Below, piece by piece: positions 12,307-23,456 of a DNA stretch of 64,000 bases (position 1 is the stretch's first letter; each line of letters opens with the position of its first letter). Source of the DNA: Dryas octopetala (lineage: Eukaryota; Streptophyta; Magnoliopsida; Rosales; Rosaceae); NCBI GenBank assembly GCA_963921425.1, contig OY992838.1, positions 9,672,001 to 9,736,000 on the forward strand. The letters are read 5' to 3'. Both the position numbers and the translations under genes were made by a program. A model generated the notes under the pieces. The model did no database searches. It was not told the origin of the DNA and was given only the letters and a program-made list of their open reading frames with translations.

Positions 12307-12675
12307 TCAGACCTCATCTTCATGAAGTAGCATATTTGGTATTCCCTTAGTAACCGGAAACCGGCGACCAGTCTCCGGGCAAACAAGCGCACCCTCCTCA
12401 AGATGAAGCTCCAAAAGAGCATGATGGAACTTGCGCAGGAAATCTTCAGAATCAAGCTTGGAAGACTCGACCTCCTCGGGGAGCTCGACGTAGCCCATGG
12501 TACGAGAGGCATTGACCAGGGCCTTCCACTCAATCTTAGGGAACATGTTCCTGAGGAAGTCGGCATTGAAGTCCACCTCCTTCTCCACCACCTTCACTAT
12601 TTCAATGCGCAGAGGGAAGCCGTTGGTCACGCCTTTGATGTTCGAGGACAGCATGTTGTGTGTTAGCAGCCTCAT
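12307..12675 (-). CDS. TRM112: TRM112-type methyltransferase activator subunit (SMO2-like)
   Basis: Complete intronless ORF of 122 aa, the normal length for the family. TRM112 is a small zinc-ribbon protein that binds and stabilises several SAM-dependent methyltransferases acting on tRNA, rRNA and release factor. Visible marks are the start MRLLTHNMLSSNIKG, the central FPKIEWKALV and the end LEEGALVCPETGRRFPVTKG then IPNMLL. Arabidopsis SMO2 (SMALL ORGAN 2) is the likely counterpart. Only one Cys of the usual zinc site is obvious (CPETG), as in other eukaryotic members. The start is the first Met and matches the family start exactly. Confidence 0.95.
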   Translation of the reverse strand: MRLLTHNMLSSNIKGVTNGFPLRIEIVKVVEKEVDFNADFLRNMFPKIEWKALVNASRTMGYVELPEEVESSKLDSEDFLRKFHHALLELHLEEGALVCPETGRRFPVTKGIPNMLLHEDEV

Positions 12676-14099
12676 CCCTCTTTATCTCTAGCCTACAAGC
12701 AGTGGCAGGCAGCAGAGTGTGCTGTTTCACTTTTTCTTGAATCCCTGAGGTCACAAGTTAAGATAACAACTACATTTAGAAATGTACGTAGTATTTATGT
12801 GTCAGTGTACTGTAAATATTTACTAAACTCAGACACACAATGTTAATTAACCGGTCCAACTATATAAACCCAAAAACATTAGCTAAATTCACCTAAGAAA
12901 ACATATCCAAAATAAATAAAAAAGAAAGATAAAACAAAATCTTTCTCTCTTCTTCAATTCTCACCACCATATAGAACAAATTCAAAACAACAAAATGCTT
13001 TAAATTGATGAAACACTTCCATAGCTAATATTGTCACGAATACAATTACACACACACACACTAATATAAGAAAGTAAATGACGACAAAAGACCCAATAGA
13101 AAATACATGTCTGCTTGTGTGGGTTGCAAATAAGTGTTCAAACTATCGGCCGACATTCCGAAATGTCGCTTTTTGGAGTCGCCGATACCGATAGGAGGGG
13201 TGAAGCAAAATCTTCACCCGTATCCCCAATATTTGGCCGATATCGGCGATATTTTTGATTAATATCGGAAATTCCCGATATTGGACCGATATTCACCGAA
13301 ATTCAAGGGAAGAAAAATTGAAAATAAGGGGGAAGAATAAGAAATTAAGCCAAATTAGCCCTAATTTTCCATACCCATGTACTAATTAAGAACCCTAATC
13401 AATGAATTAACATCAGAATATCAAAACCCATTCAACCCCAAACTAAAACTTTCAATAAACTGCACCAATTTTTGAGAGTTGCGGCACCCAAACTTTCAGC
13501 AGAACATTCAATCAGCAGCTGTGAGCTTTGTGAAGGTGACTCTCCTCTTTCTATGTCTCTGTCTCGCTCTCTCTGTTTCACTCTCTCTGTCTCACACTCT
13601 CTCAGTCTCTCTCTCTATCGCTGCTCTCTCTGTTTCACTTTCTCTGTAACACTCTCTCTGTCTCACACTCTCTCTATCGCACGTTGGTCTGTGCTCAAGC
13701 TTTGTAAAGATGCTAGGTTTCGGCTATCTCATTGATTAATGAGTTTTGGGCTTTTAATCTATCTTATTGATTAATGAGTGTTGGGCTTATAATAGGTTTT
13801 TAATTAGTGGGGTTGGGCTCAAACTTTTACCACCAATTTTGGGTTTAAAATAATATTTAAAAGTTTGGGCTCTAAATTTATTAAATTTTTTTTTTTTTTG
13901 TCTATTGATTTTAACTACTAAACTTTAATAACTTTTTGGTTTAAGTACCAAAATTAAATACCATTTTAGATTAGATACTAGTCAAACCTTAATGAAATTA
14001 AAAAGCTTTCAACAGTTCTATATTTACTTACTATGCCATTGTAAAAAATACAAATCTACCATTCCCTCATCAGCAACATGAATGACCTCTGGCCAACCT
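12676..14099. other. TRM112 upstream region and an unclassified repeat
   Basis: 12676-13130 is the likely TRM112 promoter, AT-rich, with a short CA repeat near 13050. From about 13140 a different composition begins, full of TCGGCCGATA, CGATATT and GGAAATTCCCGATATTGG words, followed by a CT-rich stretch (13540-13680). This looks like a transposon fragment or non-autonomous element, but no matching right end was found. An 87-codon open frame at 13472-13735 is largely CT-repeat coding and is not taken as a gene. Confidence 0.5.
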
Positions 14100-14222
14100 C
14101 TGGCCAAGCTCTACTCATTACACAAAAAATTAAATTAACATTTAACATAGAGGGGATTTGAACCCCTCTCATTCAAGAGGAATGAAATATCTCTCACCAT
14201 TACAGTAAGTTAACTACTATGC
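14100..14222 (-). mobile_element. Possible tRNA-derived SINE
   Basis: On the minus strand a pol III B-box-like GGTTCAAATCCCC (14164-14152) lies downstream of GCATAGTAGTTAACTTACTG, a degenerate A-box region, within a sequence of tRNA-like layout. The tail and TSDs are not clear. Read only as a candidate. Confidence 0.4.
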
Positions 14223-16065
14223 AAAAGTATTACTTTAACTTAATTTATACTATACTATTGTATATTTTTTTAAAAAAATAATTAATCCAATTAGTCACAA
14301 CTAATCTAAAGTTGTGACTGTCTTAAGATTTAATTTTTAATGATTTAAGATGTGACTATCTCACAACTAAATCTAAAGTATGACTGATTTAGTTGTGATC
14401 GAATGATATTCATAACTAAAAAATCCATAAACTCTAATATGAAAACTAAAAACAATGCACCTAAAGCACCCCTAAAATTCATATAACAACCAATTAACAA
14501 AATTTGAAGTTGTGAATGATATTCATAAAAAAATAAGTTTAACATAAAACACCTACATGTTTAATTAACATAAAAGCTAACATAAAAAGGAAATTTGCAT
14601 TAAACATATACCCTCTTAAGGAAGAAATTAAACATGTGACTATTAAACATAAATAATTTGAAATTCATCTCTATCTTTGCTTCCATTTAGAAGATATCAT
14701 CTTAAATCTAAGTTGTGACTGACTTTAAGGTAGAAAGACAGCCTATTCTTAAAGACAACTTCAGTCTAATTTTTTTTATGTACCCTTCAAATAGATGGAG
14801 GAACTAGAGCCGAGCGCTGGAAGAAGTGCTCAATTGTTATAAAAAAGTCACTGCCAAGTGCTTGGTACCATTAACCAGCATCATAACCCAACCATATATC
14901 CCTAAATTAAACAAAAACAAAATCATTAAAAGGACTACTATAATAAGAGAGAGTTTTTTTAAGAAATCATTTGGCTTCCAATTCACACACAAGGATTCAA
15001 ATAGAAAAAATAAAAAATCAAATGGATTAATATAGACCACCTAAAAATAATAAAAAATTAACTGTGACTGTCACAATTTAGTTGTGACTGTTTGGTAGTC
15101 AATAATCATGAATAAAAGCTGTGACTGAGCTCCACACAAAAATCTAAAACTCTAATGCAGAAACCACAAAAATGGAACAGTCACAAACATAAAGAGAAAT
15201 AAAAATCAAATAAAATACAAAACAAGAATTAAAAAGCAAAAATATAGCCAAGCCTAAACTCCAACATTAAACAATATACAAAACTTGAAACAGAAACACA
15301 CAAATTACTCAAAGAGAACAAAATCCAAAGATCAAACTCAAAGAAAATTAATAAAAGAAATTCATAAGCAACATAAATCAAAACAAATTCAAATCGCAGT
15401 ATATGAACAAAAAATTTAGATCAAACTCAAGATCAAGATTACCAAACCAACACCAATTCCCCAATCTGACGATCTCCTCCACACCAACACCAAAACCACA
15501 ATCACCAGCGCAATCAAAGTCGTCTCGATTACCACTGCTGTGTTCGTCACCGAGCCGCTGAATGAAACCCAACGCCAACTCCAGCATCTGCACCAAATCT
15601 GTCTCTCTCTCTTAGCTCTGTGAAGTGAATAGCATGGTGCAGAGCTACGGAGCTATGTAGCTCTCTCTGTCTCTCTTTGGAATTTGATAGCGAGGTTGGT
15701 GAATGAGATTGAGAAATGATACGACCCAATTTAAAAGAGTTGGCAATTTCGTCAAAACCATTTTAACAAACTTGAACTTTCATCAGACGTGGGCCAAAGG
15801 GTAAATCTGTCAATAATAAGGCCCAAAAGAACAGGCTGTTAGTTTGTGACCTATTCTAAAAATTAACTCTATTAATTAGTAGCCCAACCTAAAAATTATA
15901 TAGTCTTACTGGTTTTCTAAAAAAGTATTGGGATTAAGTATTTAACCCAAATTTTTTTTTTTTAGTTTTTTATTAGTAAATTATTGCAATTTTACATTCT
16001 AATTTAATAGGGATAACATTCTAATAATAATTAAAAAAATTATAACATTATTTTAGAATAAAAAA
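14223..16065. other. Repeat-rich gap with clustered GTTGTGACTG motifs
   Basis: No gene recognised. Between about 14290 and 15190 the motif AGTTGTGACTG or close variants recurs about nine times on both strands. 15378-15730 is a CT-rich segment with short minus-strand ORFs that match no family. The pattern resembles subterminal repeats of a DNA transposon, but no ends were identified. Confidence 0.45.
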
Positions 16066-17262
16066 TGCTCTAAAGCTAACTGGTTAGCTAATTAATACAA
16101 AGCTAACCACACTTTTAAGCCCACCCAAAGGCGGAACCATAAATTTTGCGAAGGGGGGGCTAGCTAATATTACCTTAAAGCTTAATGACTATGTTTTGCC
16201 TCTAGGTACAATTATAGTATTAATCTCGTTTAAGTGAGAATGTCCTTACTTTAAGAAAAATAAGAACATCTTTTCTAGGTACCACTCGGCAGTGCAGTAC
16301 TATAATCGGAACCGTTCATGTTTAAGGTCTCTCCTCAAGGGAATCCCTATAAAAAAATTAGTCAAATAATAATTTTTTGGTCATCTAAATTGTGCAGACA
16401 AATATAGTTTGTTGGATAAATTTGAAATGATGTTGATTGTAATTAACTGGCTAAATAATTTTCGATCTAGCTGATTTTTTGCAAGGGTGACATTTGAATA
16501 ATGTTCTAAAATATGAACAATGTCGATCATTGAATTGTAGGTCCAAAGAAGATGTTCTTACTTTTCTTAAAGTAATGACATCTTTACTTGAAAATTTTAT
16601 AATTATCGTAATAATGAACATCTAAGTAAAATCTTATAACAGAATGGCTAGTATGAGGAATTAATTATGAGAGATTGTTTTATAAGAGTCCTTAAATAAA
16701 TCAAATGACACATATTTAACGTTATCTATATTCATTTTATTACCCAATAACCTATTTTAAATTACTAATCATTAAAAAAAATAATCATGCAAACCATATG
16801 ATTATTTTTTATTTATGTTGCAGCCCAATAGTATATATATAGCCTACCTAACTAAGAGTTAGCTCAACCTATTACGATGAGCTACCTGGGCTACAACCCA
16901 TGTAGCCCTAACCTAGTTCTGCCCCTGGCCTCACCATATTATGAAATCTCATAATCCAAACTATTTAATTTTTAGGCCACACATCAAAGATTATTTTTGT
17001 AAAAATATTCAAAATCGGAAGTTATTTAGCCATTTAATTATAATAACAATAAATTATATATTTTTATAAAAAATAAAGTTCGTCTATTTATTTGATCACA
17101 GTTAAATGACTAAACAATTTTTGATTTGATTGCTAATTTGTAATGATAATTTATGAAGTGGGGCTTTAAAAATAGATAGTTCGTATTATAAGATTAGTCA
17201 TATGGTGGGCCCAAATGGATATTAGTTTCGTATTAACTTGTTAATTACTTAACTTTAAAGCA
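16066..17262. mobile_element. MITE split by a later hAT insertion
   Basis: Ends TGCTCTAAAG and CTTTAAAGCA. With 16126-16927 removed, the sequence aligns along its length with the MITE in the MYB intron at 28535-28950 (shared landmarks: AATACAAAGCTAACCAC, TTTTTAGGCC, AATAAGTTATTTAGC-like, TAATTTTTTGTAATGAT-like, AACTTCGTATTA-like). The two are copies of one family of about 400 bp. Confidence 0.8.
16126..16927. mobile_element. Non-autonomous hAT element nested in a MITE
   Basis: Left end CAAAGGCGGAACCA and right end TAGTTCTGCCCCTG form an imperfect terminal inverted repeat of the type CAGGGGCGGAACCA. These match the ends of the hAT at 60873. Flanks AGCCCACC and GCCTCACC may be a decayed 8-bp TSD. 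No transposase remnant was recognised inside. Confidence 0.7.
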
Positions 17263-17620
17263 CTCCTAATTCGAAAAGTCCATTTCTTTCTCTGATAACG
17301 TCTTCTTGGCCTTCACCACCATCTCCACCATCTCCACCATATAAAACTCCACTATCTCCTCTGCCTCCCAGATCCATCATTTGAAAGTGTGGAACTTTTT
17401 TTTTTTTTTTTTGACATTTTGAATGTGTGGAGCTATAAAGCTCTCTTCACCCTATTTGATTTATGCTTCTCTTTAATTAGGCCTATGTTTGGTTTTGACC
17501 TTCATCCCCGTTATAATCATTAATTAATTAAGCTAGAGTTGATTTTCTACAAAGTCCTAGGCTTGTAGCTAACATGTAATATGAGGGAGTAGGTAGAATT
17601 TTCCTATAAGTATTAATTAA

Positions 17621-18487
17621 GAGTTATCTACACTTACACCCTCTGAGATTTATCGTTTTTTCACATACATCTCTTGAGCTTTCAAAAATTACATATATAT
17701 TTCCTGAGATTTCAAAACTATTACACATAACCTTAAGGATAAACAAAAAATAAACAAAAAATAAGATATTTGTATTGAGGTTGGACCTTACACCTTAAGT
17801 AATCTTATTAGGCCATTACACTCCTTTAGCATGCCTTTTTGCATACCTTTTCATCATTTTTTGTCGGCATTTTTACCCAAATACCACTTGGACTATAAGG
17901 GGTATGCTCTCATACCATCCAAACTTTTTTTCTTGTCAATTTACCACCTGAAGTATCAATATGTGCCAATGTGGCACCTGTCATCCATTTCTGTCAATTT
18001 TTCTATTAACTTGAAGGATAATATTGTCAATTTATATTATAAAATATCTGAAAAACAAAACTAAAATCCAAATACACTTAAAAAATAAAATAAAATAAAA
18101 AACAAACCCAGCCAACCCACCCTCACCCCCGACGATGTCAGCCTCCCTTCCTCTCCTTTCTTTTCTTTTCTTAATTATACTTAAGGGCAAATTAGGAAGT
18201 TTGAGAAAAAAATTAATAATTTAACAGAAAAATTTACTGTAGGTGCCACATTGGCACATATTGATACTTCAGGTGGTAAATTAGCAAGAAAAAAAGTTTT
18301 GGTGGTACGGAAGCACACCCCCTATAGTCCAAGTGGTATTTGAGTAAAAAAAACATTTTTTGTCTCATTGTAGGGGGTTATGTGCAATAGTTTTCAAACC
18401 TCATAGGGGTTATATGTAATTTTTAAAATCTCAGAGAATGTATGTGAAAAGACGATAAACTTCAGAGGGTGTAAGTATAAATAACTC
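17621..18487. mobile_element. Long-TIR MITE (Mutator-like) carrying a nested element
   Basis: Starts GAGTTATCTACACTTACACC and ends in the near reverse complement. A perfect 10-bp TSD, TATTAATTAA, lies at 17611-17620 and 18488-18497. The arms contain TTTATCGTTTTTTCACATAC-type sequence shared with the element at 59752-60120. Length without the insert is about 370 bp, like its relative. A 10-bp TSD with long arms suggests a Mutator superfamily origin. Confidence 0.88.
17866..18354. mobile_element. Foldback MITE nested inside the 17621 element
   Basis: The arms GGCATTTTTACCCAAATACC... and ...TATTTGAGTAAAAAAAAC mirror each other for more than 100 bp (AAATACCACTTGGACTATA, CAATATGTGCCAATGTGGCA). 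A perfect 10-bp TSD, ATTTTTTGTC, lies at 17856-17865 and 18355-18364. It is therefore younger than the host element. Confidence 0.88.
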
Positions 18488-18497
18488 TATTAATTAA

Positions 18498-19634
18498 TAA
18501 CTGAAATGAATGATAATGAAATAAGAAACAAACATGTAAAAGCAAATAGATCAATAAAGAAAATAGGAACAAAATGATTAACTGCATGCTAGGAGATTAA
18601 TGAGTTGTCCCTCTCAAATGCACATTCTATATAGTAAAAGAAAAAGGCTATAAGGAATAGGAAAAAGAAAATGCATAATAAAAGTTGTTATGAACTATAT
18701 CAATTGATGGGTTGGAATGTGAGTTGTAAGATGTAAACAATTGAATCAATTGATTGGTGACTACTTAGTACTGACAACAAAATATAACTTGGAGAAGACA
18801 ATTAGTTGGGCAGTTGTTGTTGTGCCTATAATTACTGTTCGGTTGTGCCTGTACTGACTACCTCTTCCTTTCTCCACCATTTTTTATTTTTTTTCAATCA
18901 TACATTCATACCTGCAATTCATTCCCCCAGTTGTCACTAAAAAAGTTAAGAATTGAGACTGTGGGGTTGCAAGAAAGGTTTTTATATTTTGCTTACAGAA
19001 TTTTTTTTTCTATTCTGGGAATGTTGTCAATATATATTAGTATAAAAAACTACCGTATTGCACAAGCCATTCTTTTGGGTCCACTTTACAAAGTGGTTTT
19101 ATACTTTTATGATCTAGACTATTCAGGTTATGGTTTTTCTTTAAAGATTATTAATTGAGATAAAAAATCAGTCAAACAAAAAATTAATAAGTTTTACAGC
19201 AATAATCAAGTAAATAAATGAACGCAACAATTTCGATAAAAATAGTAAATAATTACAATATTAATCAAATTATTAATTGATGTTCGATTTTGCAGTTTTT
19301 GTATGGATGATATTTGAGAACATGAAATGAAACTATATTGGAATTTGGAATTGAAACAAAAAAGTGATTTATGCAGTATTAAGTTGTGTAGCAGTGTGTG
19401 TTTGAATTTTTTCTAGATAAGTATTAATTTGGGTTGAATATATCTGAGTTAATCTCTTAATTTCAGTATCTGAAGTAAATGCACCATGCTAGAAACCAAA
19501 AGGATAGGGGAGCTATTTCTCAACATCAACAAATATTGGATATATAGACCCAAAGTAATATTACAAAAAAGCAAAATTCATAATAACTTACATACAAAGA
19601 AACTAGAAAGTACCCCAATACCATTAAATCTTCA
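18498..19634. other. Intergenic, no gene seen
   Basis: AT-rich sequence up to the 3' end of the DTM1-like gene. A 75-codon open frame at 18931-19158 lacks family resemblance and is not called. Confidence 0.6.
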
Positions 19635-20803
19635 CTAGCTTGATACGGACATCCACCACTTGTACAGACCAAACCCATAAACTGTGGCATAAACAGCCAA
19701 TCTCATAGGATACATTCTAAATCTGCAAAGAGGGACAAGTTTCTCAAAAGCATTATACAACTACTAAAACAAACCTCAGCAGCTTCTGTTTTTTAAACAA
19801 AAACAAAAACAAAAAAAAAAGGAGAAAATTCAAGGGAAGCATATTTCTTCCCACACCCGACCATTTTTAAGTGGCACGAATTATTACGTTATTATATACT
19901 AACACTATTGTAATTGTGTATCAAACATGCACAATAATAAAATTGAAGTGCATGAGAAAAATTCTTATCTAGAAAAAGATGAGCATGCATACAAGAACGG
20001 TAAATGTATGTATATATATGTACTATAATATATAGGGTCTTCATTGTATATTCATGACTTGATCACCATTGCCCATCAAAAACAATAATCACAATCTGTA
20101 CGTTACAACAAAATGCATTATGAATTTACTCTGATTTATTGTTATTATCAAATACCAACACTCGTTGTCACTGTGAATCAATTATATGTTGTAATTGAAT
20201 AATAGCAAGTCACTTAGATAGTAGACATGACTCCATATTGTACTTTAGTGCTTTATGTTAATTTATTAATTTTTTCATATGTTTATATGATAAAAAAGAC
20301 AAAAACATTTGTGCAAATATAATTTTTGTGCGATTTACAAAATAGAACCGAAGTGAACCCAGATTTGAGCCCAATGGGCTGAGCAAGTTCTGGGCCTGGT
20401 GGGCTGAATGATTCCCACTAGTTAACACAGGATACAAGATGCATGAATCAAATGAATGATTTGTTATGCTAATCTCCCTAATCAGCAATCAATTAAAAAT
20501 GATTAATTAAGAGACAAGTAAATGTAAAACCCACACGAAAAGAAATCATCAACAAACCAACCTTAATCCAGATCTTTGAGCAATTGCCGCGGAGGCTCGC
20601 TCCTCCGCCGTAACCGGAGTAGTCCACCGCGAGAAGTCCCGGTCAAAGTAACACCAGTCGGGCAAAAGCAGCCCGGCAATTCCCACCACACCAAACATGT
20701 ACGTCACCATGGCTTTCTTGAAAGACTGCGTGCATAACCCAACAACCACTATAACTAGAGCTAGCCAGAGCAGCGAGGACCGGAAAACGACGTCGTTTGC
20801 CAT
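19635..20803 (-). CDS. DTM1-like small ER membrane protein
   Basis: Two exons: 20803-20562 and 19722-19635, 109 aa. Exon 1 reads MANDVVFRSSLLWLALVIVV, a membrane segment, then FKKAMVTYMFGVVGIAG, LLLPDWCYFDRDFSRW and PVTAEERASA. Exon 2 completes it with RFRMYPMRLAVYATVYGFGL and YKWWMSVSS. The GT-AG join restores AQRSGL-RFRMYP in frame. Plant databases label this family signal peptidase complex-like protein DTM1, after rice DTM1, an ER protein needed for tapetum and meiocyte development; the name is recalled, not searched. The frame stays open upstream to a Met at 20998, adding a His-rich stretch and another hydrophobic segment. I prefer the inner Met because the family starts there. Intron 1 (839 bp) has no other feature. 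Confidence 0.8.
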
Positions 20804-21944
20804 GGGATTGAGTCGTGGGGGGGTGATGAAAACGACGTCGAAGAAGAATAGTATTAGTAGAATGGAGGGAATGATGAGCATGATTAGGCGGCGGTGACGG
20901 TGGTGGTGGCCATGAAAATGGTGAGGATTTTTGATTTTGTTGAGTGCTTGAGAATTAAGGGAGTGGGAAGAGTGGAAGTGGTTAGAAAATGCTTTCAATG
21001 CGAAGCCAACTGTTGTTATAAATGCATATTATGCTCCTACCACTCTCTTACTGGAAGAGAGGGGCATTATATGCTTTAAATTTTCAAATGCTGAGCTGGG
21101 TTTCTAACTTTCTGCATGGGGAACAGACGTAGTACCCATGCCCATTGTTAGGTGGGCCACTTTCAAGTCTAATGGGCCTCCCAGGTTCAGTTCAAGCCCA
21201 TACATGCCTAAAGACTCCACTCAAACTCCTTGGATGTGACATGAAGGGATTTTGGTTGTGAAATCAAATCGGAGTTCCAATTTAGCATCAAATTTTTAAT
21301 TTTTAATTTTCTTAATTTACTCCACAACCCACCTCCAAGTCTCCATCCCTAGCCCACCCCACTCTCAAGGCCCAGCGTAGTACCAACCTATAACGCTATA
21401 AGGCTCCCTTTTGTCTTTGCTTTTTATAGATATGTCACTTTAGTGTTTTTTCCTCAATTTGCTTTTGGTTACCCTTTAGACTTGTAAATGAATCGGATTA
21501 AAAAAGCTTAAGATGAATCTAATATGATCTTATAAGAAAAATAATCATATCCAATCTGATCTGATATTCTGAAGGATTATTAATAGCCAAATTCATACCA
21601 GATAATCCGAATCAAAATACTTTATTCATATTATATATTTTAATGTTTAAAAATTCAAAGTACCTTATACATATAATTTTAATAAATATAAACAAAGTTG
21701 TATATATTATATTAAACATGATCGGATAATTACTGGACCGGATCAATTAAAATCCATATTTGTTCTATTAACTTAGCAGGTTATCGAATTCAAATCGTAA
21801 TCGGATTATCAGATTGAACTACCAAATTCAATTATCTTTCACCGAATCTCTCTTCGAGACAGTATCCATATCGTTACGTTTTTTATGCAGGTCAAAACTT
21901 ACCGACAAGGGATTTTGCTATCTTTTGATTGTTATAGTAACATC
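20804..21944. other. DTM1-like upstream region
   Basis: Contains the possible 5' extension of the DTM1-like frame (to 20998) and its promoter. No other gene or clear repeat recognised. Confidence 0.55.
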
Positions 21945-23456
21945 CCGAGTGCAAATTTGCTCACCACCTCTAAAAGTGCTGAGCATCACCACTTTATTTA
22001 TAGGTTGACATATGTCCTCTAAATTAACTCTAGTTAACAATTTTGAATTAATAAATTCTGATATAATAATGAGGTGAGAGAAAATCTATTTCTTCCAAAA
22101 CTTACTTGCCTTTTCAATTCTTACGCTCTCTTTCTCCTTTATTTTGTTTTGAGTAAATATTTTCTTTTATTTCTTGTTTGACACCCTATGTCTTTTCAAC
22201 TTTCATCTTCTTTAGGAAAAACAAGTTTGGTCGTCTACCTTGTTCCCTACTAGTTTATTTTAAATATTAATTAATTTGATTTTTTTTTTTGCTAAAATTT
22301 ATTAATTTGATTAACTGATCAATAAATATGTGATCATAAATTTGATAGGCAAGTACAAGCACTCAACTAACAACTCAAGGATCATCTCGTAAGTTAAATT
22401 TTTCAAGCTCAATTTGATGCAGTGTTTGAAGAGAAGAGTTGTAAATGTCCTTTACACATGATTTCTGATATGTTAACTTTAGCATAGTTGTGTTGCATTG
22501 CAACAACAATGTTTTTGGGTTGGTAGTATTATGTGTTTTGTAAAATTATGATATATTGGGCTTCATGTAAGAAGCCTATGGAGGCCTCATGTAGTTTTTT
22601 CATTCAAAATTAAGAATTTAAAGCAAACTAAAATAATTTATTGTGTTATAATTTTGAATGAACAATTAGCTTAAAATAAATTCTAGAATAATAAGTATAA
22701 GGGTTAAATACAAAAAAGGTCCACAAACTTTACAGTGAATCTCAATTTGGTCAACTAACTATAAAAAGTGTCAATTTGGTCCACGAACTTTCCAAGTTAT
22801 ATCAAACCAGTACAAATGTTAATTTTCATCAAAAAATTAACGGAATTGGTCACATGAAAATGTGATGAACGGACTAAAATGTCTTTGAAAATGTGGTCAC
22901 TTGTTGTGCACATGATCAGTTTTCATTAAATTTTTCAATGAAAGTTAACATTTGTACTGCTTTGGTACAACTTGAAAAGTTCGTGGACCAAATTGACACT
23001 TTTAATAGTTAGTGGACCAAATTGAGATTCACTGTAAATTTTGTGAACCATTTTTGTATTTAACCCTAAGTATAAAAATGAGGTTTTCAATTGTTACATG
23101 CTCAAAAGAGGTCTTCAATTGGAATAATGAGTATAAAAAGTTCTGGAAATTTCTGAAAATGTGTGATGAAAGATAGTGCAGGGTGAATAAATAAAAAAAG
23201 GGTGTAATAGGGTAATGTGATAAAAGAGTGCAGTGTAAAAAAAAAAAGGTGCATATAGGAATAAAAGAGAAGAACAAAAAAACAAGAAGCAAAATCAGGA
23301 AAATAAAATAAAGGGGAGAGAGAGCGTGAGAATTGAAAAAGACAAGTAAATTTTGGAATAAAGTGATTTTCTCTCATCTCATTATTATATCAGAATTATT
23401 AATTTAAAATTGTTAACTAGTGTTAATTTAGAGGTGGTGAGCAAATTTGCACTCGG
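21945..23456. mobile_element. Large foldback element with about 190-bp arms
   Basis: Left end CCGAGTGCAAATTTGCTCAC is mirrored exactly at the right end, and the match continues through GTTAACAATTTTRAATTAAT, TTCTGATATAATAATGAG and CTTACTTGCC/GACAAGTAAA regions. The left arm has a roughly 45-bp interruption near 21975-22020 with a repeated CTCTAAA. No TSD found. A younger MITE sits inside. Confidence 0.8.
22701..23066. mobile_element. MITE nested in the foldback element
   Basis: Ends GGGTTAAATACAAAAA and its mirror TTTTTGTATTTAACCC. Arms of about 120 bp mirror through GAATCTCAATTTGGTC and GTGTCAATTTGGTCCACGAA. A perfect 9-bp TSD, TAAGTATAA, lies at 22692-22700 and 23067-23075, typical of Mutator-like elements. 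Confidence 0.9.

Noticed and set aside
14100-14222. CRISPR or other spaced-repeat array in the 14-15 kb motif cluster
   Set aside because: The motifs are unevenly spaced, on both strands and degenerate, in a eukaryotic context.
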